From Myxococcota bacterium (lineage in GTDB: Bacteria; Myxococcota_A; UBA9160; SMWR01): a stretch of 64,000 bases of DNA. This document shows positions 28,098-37,076 of the stretch, piece after piece (within the stretch, counting starts at the first letter, position 1; each line of letters begins with the position of its first letter). The notes under the pieces were generated by a model that did no database searches, was not told where the DNA came from, and saw only the letters and a program-made list of their open reading frames with translations. Both the position numbers and the translations under genes were made by a program. The stretch covers positions 186,001 through 250,000 of the forward strand of contig JBCCEW010000002.1 of assembly GCA_039030075.1 (NCBI GenBank), given 5' to 3'.

Positions 28098-28690
28098 TGG
28101 CGTCTCCCTTCGAGCGTCCGGGACCGCGCGAGCAGCAGCGTTTGCGCACGCGCGCCCAGCTCTTCGAAGCGGCGCTGGCCGAGTTCGCGAAGGTGGGTTT
28201 CGAGCGGGCCAGCATCGCCGAAATCGCGCGGGCGGTGGGGGTCTCGCGCCCGAGCTTCTACTTCCACTTCCCGACGAAGGACCACGTCCTGCTCGAGCTC
28301 CAGTGGCACAAGGAGAACGAGATCGTCGAGCAGCTGCGCCCGGCGGCCGATCTGCGCGCGCTGCTCGAGGCCCTGCCCGACGCCGTCTGCGATGCCTACG
28401 ACAGCATCGAGGGGCCCGGCGTCGCGCGCGACGTCGCCTTCGTCTACGCCCGGCGCCCTGCGAAGCTGCCGTTGGCCGAACAGCCGTTTCCGCTGGTGCG
28501 CCTGTTGGAGGAGCGCTTCGCGGCGGGCGCGGCGCGGGGCGAGCTGCGTGCCGGGATCGAACCCGAACGCGCGCCCTTGATGTGCCTGACCAGCGTCTTC
28601 GGCTATCTCATCGCGAATCGACCGGAAGCCGAGCGTCGTGCCGACCTGCGCACGATCGCGGGGCTGTTCCTGCCGGAGGGAGTCGATTGA
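28097..28690 (+). CDS. TetR-family regulator
   Basis: TetR regulator, 197 residues. The N-terminal helix-turn-helix carries FAKVGFERASIAEIARAVGVS and the SFYFHFPTKDHVL end. The C-terminal ligand-binding part is like the BetI/FabR type. GTG start at 28097 shares one base with the P450 stop. Likely represses its own operon through 26817-26833. Confidence 0.92.
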   Translation: MASPFERPGPREQQRLRTRAQLFEAALAEFAKVGFERASIAEIARAVGVSRPSFYFHFPTKDHVLLELQWHKENEIVEQLRPAADLRALLEALPDAVCDAYDSIEGPGVARDVAFVYARRPAKLPLAEQPFPLVRLLEERFAAGAARGELRAGIEPERAPLMCLTSVFGYLIANRPEAERRADLRTIAGLFLPEGVD

Positions 28691-29196
28691 TGCGTGAAGT
28701 CACCGCGCGGGCGCGCATCGCGCTGCCGCAAGCGACGTGCTGGGAGAAGCTGTGCGACTTCACGCGCGCCCTCGAGTACGTGCCCGGCCTCACTTCCCTG
28801 GAGGTCACGACGGAGCAGCGCGAGGGCGTCGGGGCGAGTCGCGTGGTCGTTCACGAGACGACCGGGGCGATGAACGAGACCGTCACCGAGTGGACCGAGG
28901 GGCAGGGCTTCTGGATGCGCCTGCATCGTGGCGAGAAGGGCCCGATGCCTCCGCTGCGCGAGGCCCAGTTCCGGTACTGGCTCGAAGCCCAGGGCGCGGA
29001 CGCCTGCGACATCGTCCTGACCCTGCGGTACGCCCTCGGCCTCGGGCCGCTGGGCGCGCTTCTGGATGCGCTCTTCCTGCGACGCACGCTGGCGAAGAAC
29101 CTCCTCGATACGGCGCTGGCCCTGGCCGAGCACTACGAGACCGGCGCGCGCGTCACGCCGGAGAAGCTGGCGGCCCGCCGCGCCCGCGCGGCCTGA
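28690..29196 (+). CDS. SRPBCC/START-like lipid-binding protein
   Basis: 168 residues; a helix-grip (polyketide-cyclase/SRPBCC) fold is indicated by REVTARARIALPQATCW at the start and the long C-terminal helix (RRTLAKNLLDTALALAEHYE). Such proteins bind hydrophobic ligands. ATG at 28690 overlaps the TetR stop (TGATG). It may deliver or sequester the P450 substrate. Confidence 0.8.
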   Translation: MREVTARARIALPQATCWEKLCDFTRALEYVPGLTSLEVTTEQREGVGASRVVVHETTGAMNETVTEWTEGQGFWMRLHRGEKGPMPPLREAQFRYWLEAQGADACDIVLTLRYALGLGPLGALLDALFLRRTLAKNLLDTALALAEHYETGARVTPEKLAARRARAA

Positions 29197-29255
29197 TCCG
29201 GGAGCTCGCCGTCCCGGCGCAAGCAACCGATGCCCACCGCTAGAGTGGGTCCATT

Positions 29256-30272
29256 ATGGCGTCCTCGCGCGAAGCCCAGCTCTCGTTCTTTCCCGAGCAC
29301 GAGCGCTGGCGTCGGGTGGGACCGGCGACCGTCGACGACGCGACGCGACAGCTGGCCGAGCGTCTGCCGGGCGGCGTGTATCTGGGCACCTCGTCCTGGT
29401 CCTTCCCGGGCTGGAGCGGAATCGTCTACGACCGCGAGGCCACGACGAACCTGCTCGCGCGGCATGGCCTGGCCGCCTACGCCCAGCATCCACTGCTGCG
29501 GGCGGTCGGAATCGATCGCAGCTACTACGCCCCCCTCGCGGAGGAGGCGTATCGCGCGTACGCCGAGGTGGTGCCCGAGGGCTTTCGCTTTCTCGCGAAG
29601 GGCCAGGACGTGTGCACGCTCGAACGCTTTCCGTCGCACCCGCGGTTCGGCGCGCGCGCGGGCGAGCCGAACCCCCACTACCTCGACCCCGCCTACGCGA
29701 GCGACCAGGTCGTGGCGCCTTTCGCCGCTGGGCTGGGACGGCGCGCCGGTGTGCTCGTCTTCCAGTTCACGCCCCAGCGCACGAGCGAGGCCGAGCCGAT
29801 CGGTGCGCTGGCAGTGCGCCTGCACCGTTTCCTCGAGGCCCTGCCGAAGGGCGTGCTCTACGCGGTCGAGATCCGCCACGAGCCGTGGCTCTCCGACGCG
29901 TATGCGGAGGCCCTCGACGCGGCGGGTGCTGCTCCTTGTCTGACCGTCCACCCCAGCATGCCCGGACTCGCCGAACAGGCCGCGCGCTTTCCGCGGGCGC
30001 CGGCGCTGGTGGCGCGCTGGAACCTGGGAGGGCGGCGTCGCTACGAGCAGGCGAAGGAGCGCTACGCGCCCTTCGATCGCATCGTCGATCCCGACGTGTC
30101 CTCGCGCGGAGCGCTGGCGGGGTTGGTGGCGTCGGCGACCGCGTCGGGGCGCCCGAGTTTCATCACCATCAACAACAAGGCCGAGGGGTCGGCGCCCCTG
30201 TCGGTCCGGCAGCTGGCTGCCGCCATCGGGGAGGCTGCGACCCCTCCGGCGGCTGGCGAGGAGGCGCCGTGA
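29256..30272 (+). CDS. DUF72 (YecE-like) protein
   Basis: DUF72 family, 338 residues, TIM-barrel-like. The signature LGTSSWSFPGWSG, the EGFRFLAKGQ segment, the EIRHEPWL motif and the C-terminal NNKAEGSAP ending are conserved in this family. Biochemical function is unsettled; the barrel and conserved acids suggest an enzyme. Its stop overlaps the SelW-like start. Confidence 0.88.
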   Translation: MASSREAQLSFFPEHERWRRVGPATVDDATRQLAERLPGGVYLGTSSWSFPGWSGIVYDREATTNLLARHGLAAYAQHPLLRAVGIDRSYYAPLAEEAYRAYAEVVPEGFRFLAKGQDVCTLERFPSHPRFGARAGEPNPHYLDPAYASDQVVAPFAAGLGRRAGVLVFQFTPQRTSEAEPIGALAVRLHRFLEALPKGVLYAVEIRHEPWLSDAYAEALDAAGAAPCLTVHPSMPGLAEQAARFPRAPALVARWNLGGRRRYEQAKERYAPFDRIVDPDVSSRGALAGLVASATASGRPSFITINNKAEGSAPLSVRQLAAAIGEAATPPAAGEEAP

Positions 30273-30550
30273 CCGCGCGACCCGTCGTCGAGATCGAGTA
30301 CTGCACCCGCTGTCGTTGGCTGCTCCGCGCCGCGTGGATGGCCCAGGAACTCCTGCAGACCTTCGAGAGCGATCTCGGTGGGGTGCGTCTGACGCCAAAC
30401 GAAGAGGGCGGGGTCTTCGACGTGCGCCTCGACGGTGACGCGCTCTTCTCCCGCGCGTCGGAAAGCCGCTTCCCCGAGAGCAAGGAACTCAAACGCCTCG
30501 TGCGCGACCGGGTCGCTCCCGGCCGCGACCTCGGTCACGTCGATCGCTGA
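30269..30550 (+). CDS. SelW/SelT/SelH-like Rdx protein (Cys form)
   Basis: Small redox protein, 93 residues, thioredoxin-like. EIEYCTRCRWLLRAAW contains the CxxC redox site (cysteine instead of the selenocysteine of mammalian SelW) and the C-terminal FPESKELKRLVRDR is typical. GTGA overlap with the DUF72 gene indicates coupled translation. The partner protein is unknown. Confidence 0.9.
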   Translation: MTARPVVEIEYCTRCRWLLRAAWMAQELLQTFESDLGGVRLTPNEEGGVFDVRLDGDALFSRASESRFPESKELKRLVRDRVAPGRDLGHVDR

Positions 30551-30556
30551 CGCGGA

Positions 30557-32521
30557 CTAGCGCCCCGGCGAGTACCAGATCGGCGAGGTCCAGGCGCGCT
30601 CCTGGATCACCGGGCGATGGTCCTCGGCGCAGCAGCCCTCGAAGCCGCGCGTGATCGTGCTCGAGTCGCTGCACACGACACCGGCGCTCACGCACAGCTG
30701 CTGGCTCCAGCGACAGGTCGGATTCTCGAGCACGCGCGCGTAGTAGAAGGCACGCTCGTTCGGATCGAAGTCCGGATCTTCCCAGACGCTGCAGAGGCTC
30801 GCTTCACCCGCGCCCGAGGGACGGCAGGTCGCCGTGTCGACGGAGGCGCCGTTGTCGCCGCCGGCCACGTCGTAGACCTTCTCGCGGGACGCGCCGCCCT
30901 CGACCCAGCCCTTCACGATCTGGATGCGCTGCAGCGGCATGCCCGGGTGGGCATCGGTGCCCGGATCCTGCAGGGCCGACACCGCGAAGCGGGGCGCCCC
31001 CGCGTCGGCGGGGCGCTTCGGGAGATCGCCGCCCATCGGGACGCCACCGTCGTAGCCCGCCTCCGCGAAACCGTCGCTTCCGCAGAGGCCGCCTTCGTAG
31101 CCCCAGCCGCCGAAGAATCGGACGACCGGACGCGTACCACTGGTGCCGTAGGCCTCCTTGCGGGTGAGTGCGGCGAACACCGAGTCGCGGCTGTTCTCCT
31201 CGGCCCAGACCACGGCCAGGCCGCCCGGGTTGAACTCGAGGTTGTCGGGCAGACCGATGGGCAGGCCGAAGACCGCGTTGTTGCCCGCACCCCCATGGCC
31301 CTTCGAGTCGTACTCCATGGCCAGACCGGGGGCCGCGAGGTGGGTGTCGGTGCTCGCGATGATTCCGTACTTCAGCGAGTTGACGCCGATCGTCGCTTCC
31401 TGGAGCAGGCCCTTCTTGAGGGCTTCGCGCACCATCGCCGAGCGCTTCGGCTTCGGCGTCACGTTCGAGGTGATGCCGAGCTGTGCCAGGCGGGAGACGC
31501 CCGCAAAGGAGTCGTAGTCGAGTTTCTCGAAGGCGCACGCTTCGTCGACCGTGTCGCCGCCGAGCAGGCACTCGGAGTCGCCCTTGTGCTGCATGATCTC
31601 GACGAGGGGCTCGTAGCGCTGCCGGCGTCGGGCCTCTTCCTTGGTCACGCGCAGACCGCCGTCCTTCTCGGTGCGGAGCTTGCCACTCGCGAACATCAGG
31701 CCGTCGCCGCTGATGTTCGAGTTGTGCGGGATGGTGAGGACGTCGCAGCCCTTCTTCCCCTTCACGCACTGGCGCTCGAGTCCGACCCAGAGGTCGTAGG
31801 CCGAAGGGGTGTCGACCCAGGACATGGCGAAGTCGGGGACCACGTGGTTCCGGAAGATCACGTTGCGGTGGAGATTTTCGCCGTTGCCGACCGAGGCGGT
31901 CCATTCGTAGCCCGCGAACGCCGTGAAGCTGCACTCGGCGGTGCGGTCATAGGCTTCTTCGGCGGCGTCCTGGATGTCCTGCCACGCAGCGCGGTGGTTC
32001 ACCGCGCACGCGCCGTCGCGCTTGTCGCCGCAGAAGTTGAAGCGCTCGCGGCCCAGCAGAGTGCGCGCCGCGCTCACCATCGCCATCGGGCCGAGGTTGC
32101 GCATGTACCAGCAGGCGTCCGAGTCGTAGCCGGGCGAACCCTCGACGTAGCAGGCCCGCACCTCGCCCAGCATCTCGCTGTGGTCCGAGACGGCGGTCCA
32201 GTCGAGGGGCCGATCGATCTGGATCGAGCGCATCGCCTTGCCGGTCGCGGGGTCGTAGGGCTGGATGCCGATCTCTTCACCCTTCGCGAAGCGGTAGGCG
32301 TCGCGCGGAGTGTTGAGCGTGCTCTGGGAGCGCGCGTCGAAGGAGAAGGCGGTGTGGACGTGGGTGTCTCCGAAGAGCGGCTGACGCAGCGCTTCGTGAC
32401 TCGCGCAGTCTTCCCGCTTTTCGGTGCGCTCGAAGGCGTGCTCCGCGGCGAACGCCGAGACCGGTAGCCACAGGCACACGAGGAGCGCGGTCCCGCGCCC
32501 GAGTCGTTGGGTGAAGGACAT
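30557..32521 (-). CDS. secreted DUF3604 protein, PHP-like
   Basis: DUF3604 family, 654 residues, with an N-terminal signal peptide (cleavage probable after VSAFA). GDTHVHTAFSFDA near the mature start provides the His cluster of PHP-like metal sites; DWTAVSDHSE, IPHNSNISGDGL, STDTHLAAP supply further His/Asp residues. Periplasmic metallo-hydrolase activity is likely; the substrate is unknown. AGGAGG-type RBS precedes the ATG at 32521. It is the last gene of the mch-mcl run and may share its transcript, although its link to the pathway is unclear. Confidence 0.85.
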   Translation of the reverse strand: MSFTQRLGRGTALLVCLWLPVSAFAAEHAFERTEKREDCASHEALRQPLFGDTHVHTAFSFDARSQSTLNTPRDAYRFAKGEEIGIQPYDPATGKAMRSIQIDRPLDWTAVSDHSEMLGEVRACYVEGSPGYDSDACWYMRNLGPMAMVSAARTLLGRERFNFCGDKRDGACAVNHRAAWQDIQDAAEEAYDRTAECSFTAFAGYEWTASVGNGENLHRNVIFRNHVVPDFAMSWVDTPSAYDLWVGLERQCVKGKKGCDVLTIPHNSNISGDGLMFASGKLRTEKDGGLRVTKEEARRRQRYEPLVEIMQHKGDSECLLGGDTVDEACAFEKLDYDSFAGVSRLAQLGITSNVTPKPKRSAMVREALKKGLLQEATIGVNSLKYGIIASTDTHLAAPGLAMEYDSKGHGGAGNNAVFGLPIGLPDNLEFNPGGLAVVWAEENSRDSVFAALTRKEAYGTSGTRPVVRFFGGWGYEGGLCGSDGFAEAGYDGGVPMGGDLPKRPADAGAPRFAVSALQDPGTDAHPGMPLQRIQIVKGWVEGGASREKVYDVAGGDNGASVDTATCRPSGAGEASLCSVWEDPDFDPNERAFYYARVLENPTCRWSQQLCVSAGVVCSDSSTITRGFEGCCAEDHRPVIQERAWTSPIWYSPGR

Positions 32522-32591
32522 CGTCTCCCCTCCTGCGCCTTCGCGGTGTGGGCGAAGACCGTCGATGCTGGAACCTCGGGCGGCGGTCGGG

Positions 32592-33662
32592 CTAGTCCGC
32601 GACGTCCGCCTCGCTGAACTCGTAGGACGAGCGCAGCTCGGGGTCATTCTTCGCGAGAAGTTTCGCGAGCGCCACCATAACGTGACACTGCTTCACCGTG
32701 GCATCGTCCTGCATCTTGCCGTCGATCATCACGGCACCCGTACCATCTCCCATCTCCTTGAGGACGTGCTTCGCCCACAGCACCTCCTCGACCGGCGGGC
32801 TGAACACCTTCTTGGCGATGTCGATCTGCACCGGGTGCAGGCTCCAGGCGCCGACGCAACCCATCAGGAAGGCGTTCCGGAACTGGTCTTCGCAGGCCAC
32901 CGTGTCCTTGATGTCGCCAAAGGGGCCGTAGTAAGGGAGGATCCCGTTGGCGTTACAGGCGTCGACCATGCGCGCCATCGTGTAGTGCCAGAGGTCCTGC
33001 TGCGCCGTGGTGCGCGGCGCTTCGATGTCCTCGCCTTCCGGGTCGGTGCGCACCAGGTAGCCGGGGTGACCGCCACCCACGCGCGTCGTCTTCATGCGAC
33101 GCGACGCGGCCAGGTCGGCCGGTCCGAGCGACAGGCCCTGCATGCGCGGGCTCGCCGCGCAGATCTCCTCGACGTTCGCGACGCCGAGCGCCGTCTCGAG
33201 GATGGCGTGGATGAGCAGCGGCTTCTGGATGCCGGCGCGCGCCTCGAGCTGGGCAAGCAGGCGGTCGACGTAGTGGATGTCCCAGGCGCCTTCGACCTTC
33301 GGGATCATGATCACGTCGAGTTCGTTTCCGATCTCGGTGACGAGCGTGAAGATGTCGTCGAGGAACCAGGGGCTCTCGAGACAGTTCACGCGGGTCCAGA
33401 GCTGGCAATCGCCGAAGTCGGTCTCGCGCCCGATCTTCACGAGCCCCTCGCGCGCCGCGATCTTGTTGTCGGCCTTGATCGCGTCCTCGAGGTTGCCCAG
33501 CAGGACGTCGCACTTCTTCGCTATGTCCGGGACCTTCGTCGCCATCTTCGGGTTCGAAGGGTCGAAGAAGTGGATCATCCGGGAAGGCGTGAAGGGGATC
33601 TCGCGCGGCGGGGCCGGCGCGCCGATCGCCATCGGCTGGAAGAAATCCTTGGCACTTCGCAT
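32592..33662 (-). CDS. mcl: (S)-malyl-CoA / beta-methylmalyl-CoA lyase, Chloroflexus type
   Basis: HpcH/HpaI-family aldolase, 356 residues. The N-terminus [15 protein letters not shown], the block [18 protein letters not shown] and [23 protein letters not shown] are as I recall in the Chloroflexus malyl-CoA/beta-methylmalyl-CoA/citramalyl-CoA lyase. It cleaves beta-methylmalyl-CoA to propionyl-CoA and glyoxylate, and handles malyl-CoA. Acidic metal ligands (the ED of NLEDAI, and the E of PKVEG) are present. Gene order mch-mcl agrees with the ethylmalonyl-CoA pathway. Confidence 0.9.
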   Translation of the reverse strand: MRSAKDFFQPMAIGAPAPPREIPFTPSRMIHFFDPSNPKMATKVPDIAKKCDVLLGNLEDAIKADNKIAAREGLVKIGRETDFGDCQLWTRVNCLESPWFLDDIFTLVTEIGNELDVIMIPKVEGAWDIHYVDRLLAQLEARAGIQKPLLIHAILETALGVANVEEICAASPRMQGLSLGPADLAASRRMKTTRVGGGHPGYLVRTDPEGEDIEAPRTTAQQDLWHYTMARMVDACNANGILPYYGPFGDIKDTVACEDQFRNAFLMGCVGAWSLHPVQIDIAKKVFSPPVEEVLWAKHVLKEMGDGTGAVMIDGKMQDDATVKQCHVMVALAKLLAKNDPELRSSYEFSEADVAD

Positions 33663-33842
33663 GGTCGCCTCCTCTGCGCCTCCGACGCGGTGGACGGAGA
33701 CGCGGGTCGTCGCTTGTCAGGGGCCGTCCCGGGGCGCCGGCCAGGAGGGGGCGGCGCGGGGAGCGGGGGGTCTTCGCTGGGCGGACGCTAGCGCAACCCA
33801 TCCGCCCGGGAGGCGCCGGGAACTCGTCTGGGCACCGCCACG

Positions 33843-34952
33843 CTAGGCGTAGTGGCTGCGTCGCTTGACCGCGATCTCGCGGTCGAGCTCGAAGATCGGG
33901 ACCTTCTTCCAGCCGGCCGGGGCGTCGTCGCTCGCGGGCGCGTCGGCGTCCTGGACGAACTTGTGGCCCAGCAGCCGGGCTTCGAGGATGCCCAGATCCG
34001 GGCGACCCTCGAGATCGCGTTTACCGCGGATCTCGGTCGCAGCGAAGACCGTGTCGCCGGCGAAGAGCGGCGCCGTGTGGCGGCCCGTCGGGTAGGAGAT
34101 GTCGCCGAGGGAGTTGTCGCCGACGTCGGGCGAGGACAGCCCGAGGCAGAGCGTGAACGGGATGCCGCCGAAGATGATCAGCTGCCCGCCGACGTACTGG
34201 GACGGGTTCTGGTCGATCATGAACTGGTTGCAGTGCACCTGGCTCGTGTTGTCGAGCACCGCGGTCAGGTGGATGTGCTCGCTCGTCATGGTGCGACCGC
34301 GTGAGTGCTCGATCCGCGTGCCGACCTCGAAGTCCTCGAAGTAGCTGTCCGGGCTCGAGAGGTGCGCCATCGACTTGTAGTCGACGCTCGGGTCATGGGC
34401 CGGGAGCCAGAGGTCGCAGGCGACCGGATCCGGGTCCACCTCTCCCGGGTGAAGCTCGGCGTCGTCGTCGCGCTTGTAGACCTGGACCTTGCGCTGCCAG
34501 GACATCACCACGGCCTCGTCGCTCGCGCCGATGTTCTTCCGCGCCGTCGACTGCACGTGAACGATGCCCAGGTTGGGGCGGCTCGACGACGGACGCACGT
34601 TCAGCACCTTCGTCTCGACTTCGATCGTGTCTCCGACGTAGACCGGCGCGCCGAAGCGCATGTCGATGTACTCGAGGTTCGCGCGTGCGTTCTCCGAGAT
34701 GTCCTCGACGGTCTGGCTGAACGCGATCAGCATCGTGAGGCCGGGCGGGGACGTCAGGCCCTCGAAGCCGTACGCGCGGGCGTAGCGCGCGTTCTTCGTC
34801 AGCGGGTTCGACGTCATCGCGAACTCGGTGAACGTCGTGAAGAGCCCCTCGGTCAGGGTCTTCCCGCCCTTGTGGCGGAAGATCTGACCGGGTCGGAAGT
34901 CTTCGAGGAAATTGCCGGTGCGCTTCTGGATCGTGCGGGTGACTTCGGTCAA
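33843..34952 (-). CDS. mch: mesaconyl-CoA hydratase (beta-methylmalyl-CoA dehydratase)
   Basis: Double-hotdog MaoC-type hydratase, 369 residues, adds water to mesaconyl-CoA giving beta-methylmalyl-CoA. The N-terminal half has FLEDFRPGQIFRHKGGKTLTEG with NPLTKNARYAR; the C-terminal half repeats the pattern with YFEDFEVGTRIEHSRGRTMTSEHIH. Length and architecture match Mch of the ethylmalonyl-CoA and 3-hydroxypropionate pathways. Lies 180 bases upstream of mcl. SD AAGGGAGG sits close to the ATG. Confidence 0.9.
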   Translation of the reverse strand: MTEVTRTIQKRTGNFLEDFRPGQIFRHKGGKTLTEGLFTTFTEFAMTSNPLTKNARYARAYGFEGLTSPPGLTMLIAFSQTVEDISENARANLEYIDMRFGAPVYVGDTIEVETKVLNVRPSSSRPNLGIVHVQSTARKNIGASDEAVVMSWQRKVQVYKRDDDAELHPGEVDPDPVACDLWLPAHDPSVDYKSMAHLSSPDSYFEDFEVGTRIEHSRGRTMTSEHIHLTAVLDNTSQVHCNQFMIDQNPSQYVGGQLIIFGGIPFTLCLGLSSPDVGDNSLGDISYPTGRHTAPLFAGDTVFAATEIRGKRDLEGRPDLGILEARLLGHKFVQDADAPASDDAPAGWKKVPIFELDREIAVKRRSHYA

Positions 34953-34982
34953 GGGAGGGTTCCTATCGATGGGGGCGGCAGC

Positions 34983-35744
34983 CTAGCCCGCGAAGCCGTC
35001 CCCTTCCAAGCCGTCGTGCGGCGCGGCCCCGTCGGAGTCGCGGGCGGGGCAGGCCGCGCCGAGTCCGCACCGATCGACGCGGCCGCGCAAGCAGGCGCGC
35101 TGGCCGAGAGCCTCGAACCAGAACTCGACCTCGTCGGGGGAGAGATCGGGCGCCCGCTCCGCACACGCCGCGAGAAAAGCCGCCGGGCCGTCCGCCGGTT
35201 CGGCTCCCTCGGAGATCCAACCCAGATGCTGGGCAGCAGCCCAGGCCGCGGGGGCGAGCGGGGTCTCGGCGGCGGCCGGCCACACGCCCCGGAGTGGCCG
35301 CAGGAACCGGAGCACGGTCGTCGCGCCGAAGCCGGGCGCGAGCCGGGCGAGCCCGCCTCCGAGTTCCTCCAGGCCGTCGGCGGCTCCCGCCAGGCGCTCG
35401 AAGTCGCCCTCGTAGTCGACCACCAGGGCGTGGGCCGCCCGGCAAAGGCTCCCCGCGACGGGCTCGGGTCGGCGCAGCCCGACCTCGGCGAGACAGGCGG
35501 CCAGGGCGCTGGGCCCGGCGGCGACGAGCGCCGCGGGACTGCAGCCCCAGTCGGTCTCGAGCCGGCGCAGGGCGGCTTCTCGTTTCGCCTCGGCATCACG
35601 CTCGGACGCCAGCCGGCACCAGCACCACCAGCGCGAGCGGTCTTCCGGGCGCGCGAGGTCCAGCCCGAGGCGCGATTGCGGCGATGCGCCCAGGCGCCCG
35701 GAGAGCGTCTCGAGCCAGCCCGAATCGCGCAGGCCGTCGGTCAT
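34983..35744 (-). CDS. hypothetical protein with possible HhH-type helices and C-terminal cysteines
   Basis: 253 residues, no confident family. The segment LEELGGGLARLAPGFGATTV resembles the LPGVG-type hairpin of HhH-GPD/endonuclease III glycosylases, and C-terminal cysteines occur as C-x7-C-x5-C (RACLRGRVDRCGLGAACP), reminiscent of a degenerate Fe-S loop. No catalytic lysine/aspartate can be assigned. It is 31 bases upstream of mch, same strand, and divergent from the Ccr-like gene. Composition is normal for the window. Confidence 0.6.
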   Translation of the reverse strand: MTDGLRDSGWLETLSGRLGASPQSRLGLDLARPEDRSRWWCWCRLASERDAEAKREAALRRLETDWGCSPAALVAAGPSALAACLAEVGLRRPEPVAGSLCRAAHALVVDYEGDFERLAGAADGLEELGGGLARLAPGFGATTVLRFLRPLRGVWPAAAETPLAPAAWAAAQHLGWISEGAEPADGPAAFLAACAERAPDLSPDEVEFWFEALGQRACLRGRVDRCGLGAACPARDSDGAAPHDGLEGDGFAG

Positions 35745-35766
35745 GCCTTGGGGATTCCTCGGGAAA

Positions 35767-35796
35767 TTGCGTGCGCGAGTTGGCGCGTGCTACACC
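35767..35796 (+). promoter_or_regulatory. weak candidate promoter for the Ccr-like gene
   Basis: TTGCGT (35767-35772) and TACACC (35791-35796) separated by 18 bases, 35 bases before the ATG at 35831. Both boxes are only moderate matches. Confidence 0.28.
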
Positions 35797-35830
35797 GAGG
35801 GGCCGTTCTAGCACAGGACCCAACCCCCCC

Positions 35831-36991
35831 ATGCCCCGAGCCTATTCGATCACCTCCGAGGCGATCGCCGCCGAACACGAGCGCGTTGGCGGTGACCACG
35901 ACCAAATCGACATCGCACGCGTCGTCCAGCTCGACGACCTCAAGCTCCGCGACGTGGGGCCCGAGGACGTCAAGCTCCGGATCCTCGCGGTTTCTGCCGA
36001 ACACAACATCAACCACGCCGCGACCGCCGACACGATGAACATCGCCGAGGCGCGGGGCGGGAAGATCTACCCGGGCAACAGCGCGCTGGGCGAAGTGACC
36101 GAGGTGGGTGCGAACGTCACCGGGTTCGAGCCCGGCGACATCGTCATCACCCACTGCAACGGCGATCCCGACCCGTACGGCTACCCGCTGCGCATCTGGG
36201 CCTACGACATGCCCGATTCGATCGGCTGGTACGGCGAAGAGGCGGTCGTGGGGGCCTGGCAGATCATCCCGGCGCCGCTCGACTGCGGCCTGAACCTCTG
36301 GGAAATCGCCGCCTTGCCGCTGCGCGCGCCGACCGCCTACCACATGTGGCGTCGCGCCCTCGGGATCTACCGCGTGAAGGTGGGCCGCGACCAGCGCGCG
36401 AAGTTGAACGTCCTCGGCTTCGGCGGTGGCGTCTCCGAACTCTTCCTGATGCTGGCGAAGCACGAGGGCCACCGCGCCTTCTTCTGCTCGGGCAGCCCGG
36501 CGCGACGGAAGCAGCTCGAGGCTCAGGGCATCGAGCCGATCGATCAGAAGGAGTTCAACCGCTTCACGGGCAAGGACGACGTCAAGGCGTTCAACAAGCA
36601 CGTGAAGGGGCTGACGAACGGCGAGGGCTGCCAGATCGTCTGCGACATGCTGCGCGGTCCCGTCTACCCGGCCGGCCTCGCGATCCTCAGCCGGATGGGA
36701 GTGAACATCTCCTCCGGATGGCAGCTCTCGACGGCCGTCGACTACAACTCGGCGAACGTTTCGGTCCGCCAGATCACCATCGACCACTTGCACTACGAGA
36801 CGGTGCCGGGCTGCGCCGCGGCCACCGAGCTCTACGGCAGCGTGTTCAAGCCCACGATCCACGAAGAGATCTACAAGTTCGAGGATCTGCCGCGCGCATT
36901 CGTCGAGATGCACGAGAACATTCAGACGGGCATTCCGATCGTGCAGGTCGCGAGCGACCTGCCGGCGTCGGTCAAGGGGCTGGTGCCCTGA
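35831..36991 (+). CDS. MDR-superfamily reductase, candidate crotonyl-CoA carboxylase/reductase
   Basis: Medium-chain dehydrogenase/reductase, 386 residues, no zinc-ligand cysteines of alcohol dehydrogenases. The N-terminal domain has EHNINHAATADT, where Asn residues align with the NYN segment that helps hold CO2 in crotonyl-CoA carboxylase/reductase, and VITHCNGDPDPYGYPLRIWAYD resembles the Ccr motif VIHCN...RIWGYE. The NADPH loop is unusual (FGGGVSELF). Shorter than known Ccr (about 430). The context (mch, mcl, ecm nearby, transhydrogenase directly downstream) supports a Ccr role, but the divergence allows another enoyl-CoA reductase. Confidence 0.62.
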   Translation: MPRAYSITSEAIAAEHERVGGDHDQIDIARVVQLDDLKLRDVGPEDVKLRILAVSAEHNINHAATADTMNIAEARGGKIYPGNSALGEVTEVGANVTGFEPGDIVITHCNGDPDPYGYPLRIWAYDMPDSIGWYGEEAVVGAWQIIPAPLDCGLNLWEIAALPLRAPTAYHMWRRALGIYRVKVGRDQRAKLNVLGFGGGVSELFLMLAKHEGHRAFFCSGSPARRKQLEAQGIEPIDQKEFNRFTGKDDVKAFNKHVKGLTNGEGCQIVCDMLRGPVYPAGLAILSRMGVNISSGWQLSTAVDYNSANVSVRQITIDHLHYETVPGCAAATELYGSVFKPTIHEEIYKFEDLPRAFVEMHENIQTGIPIVQVASDLPASVKGLVP

Positions 36992-37076
36992 CACACCGGC
37001 GTGAAGGGCTACCGCGCGCGTCGCACCCCCACACGTCTCGCACGCACTGAACGCCACCCAAGCACGGGCTCTCTCC

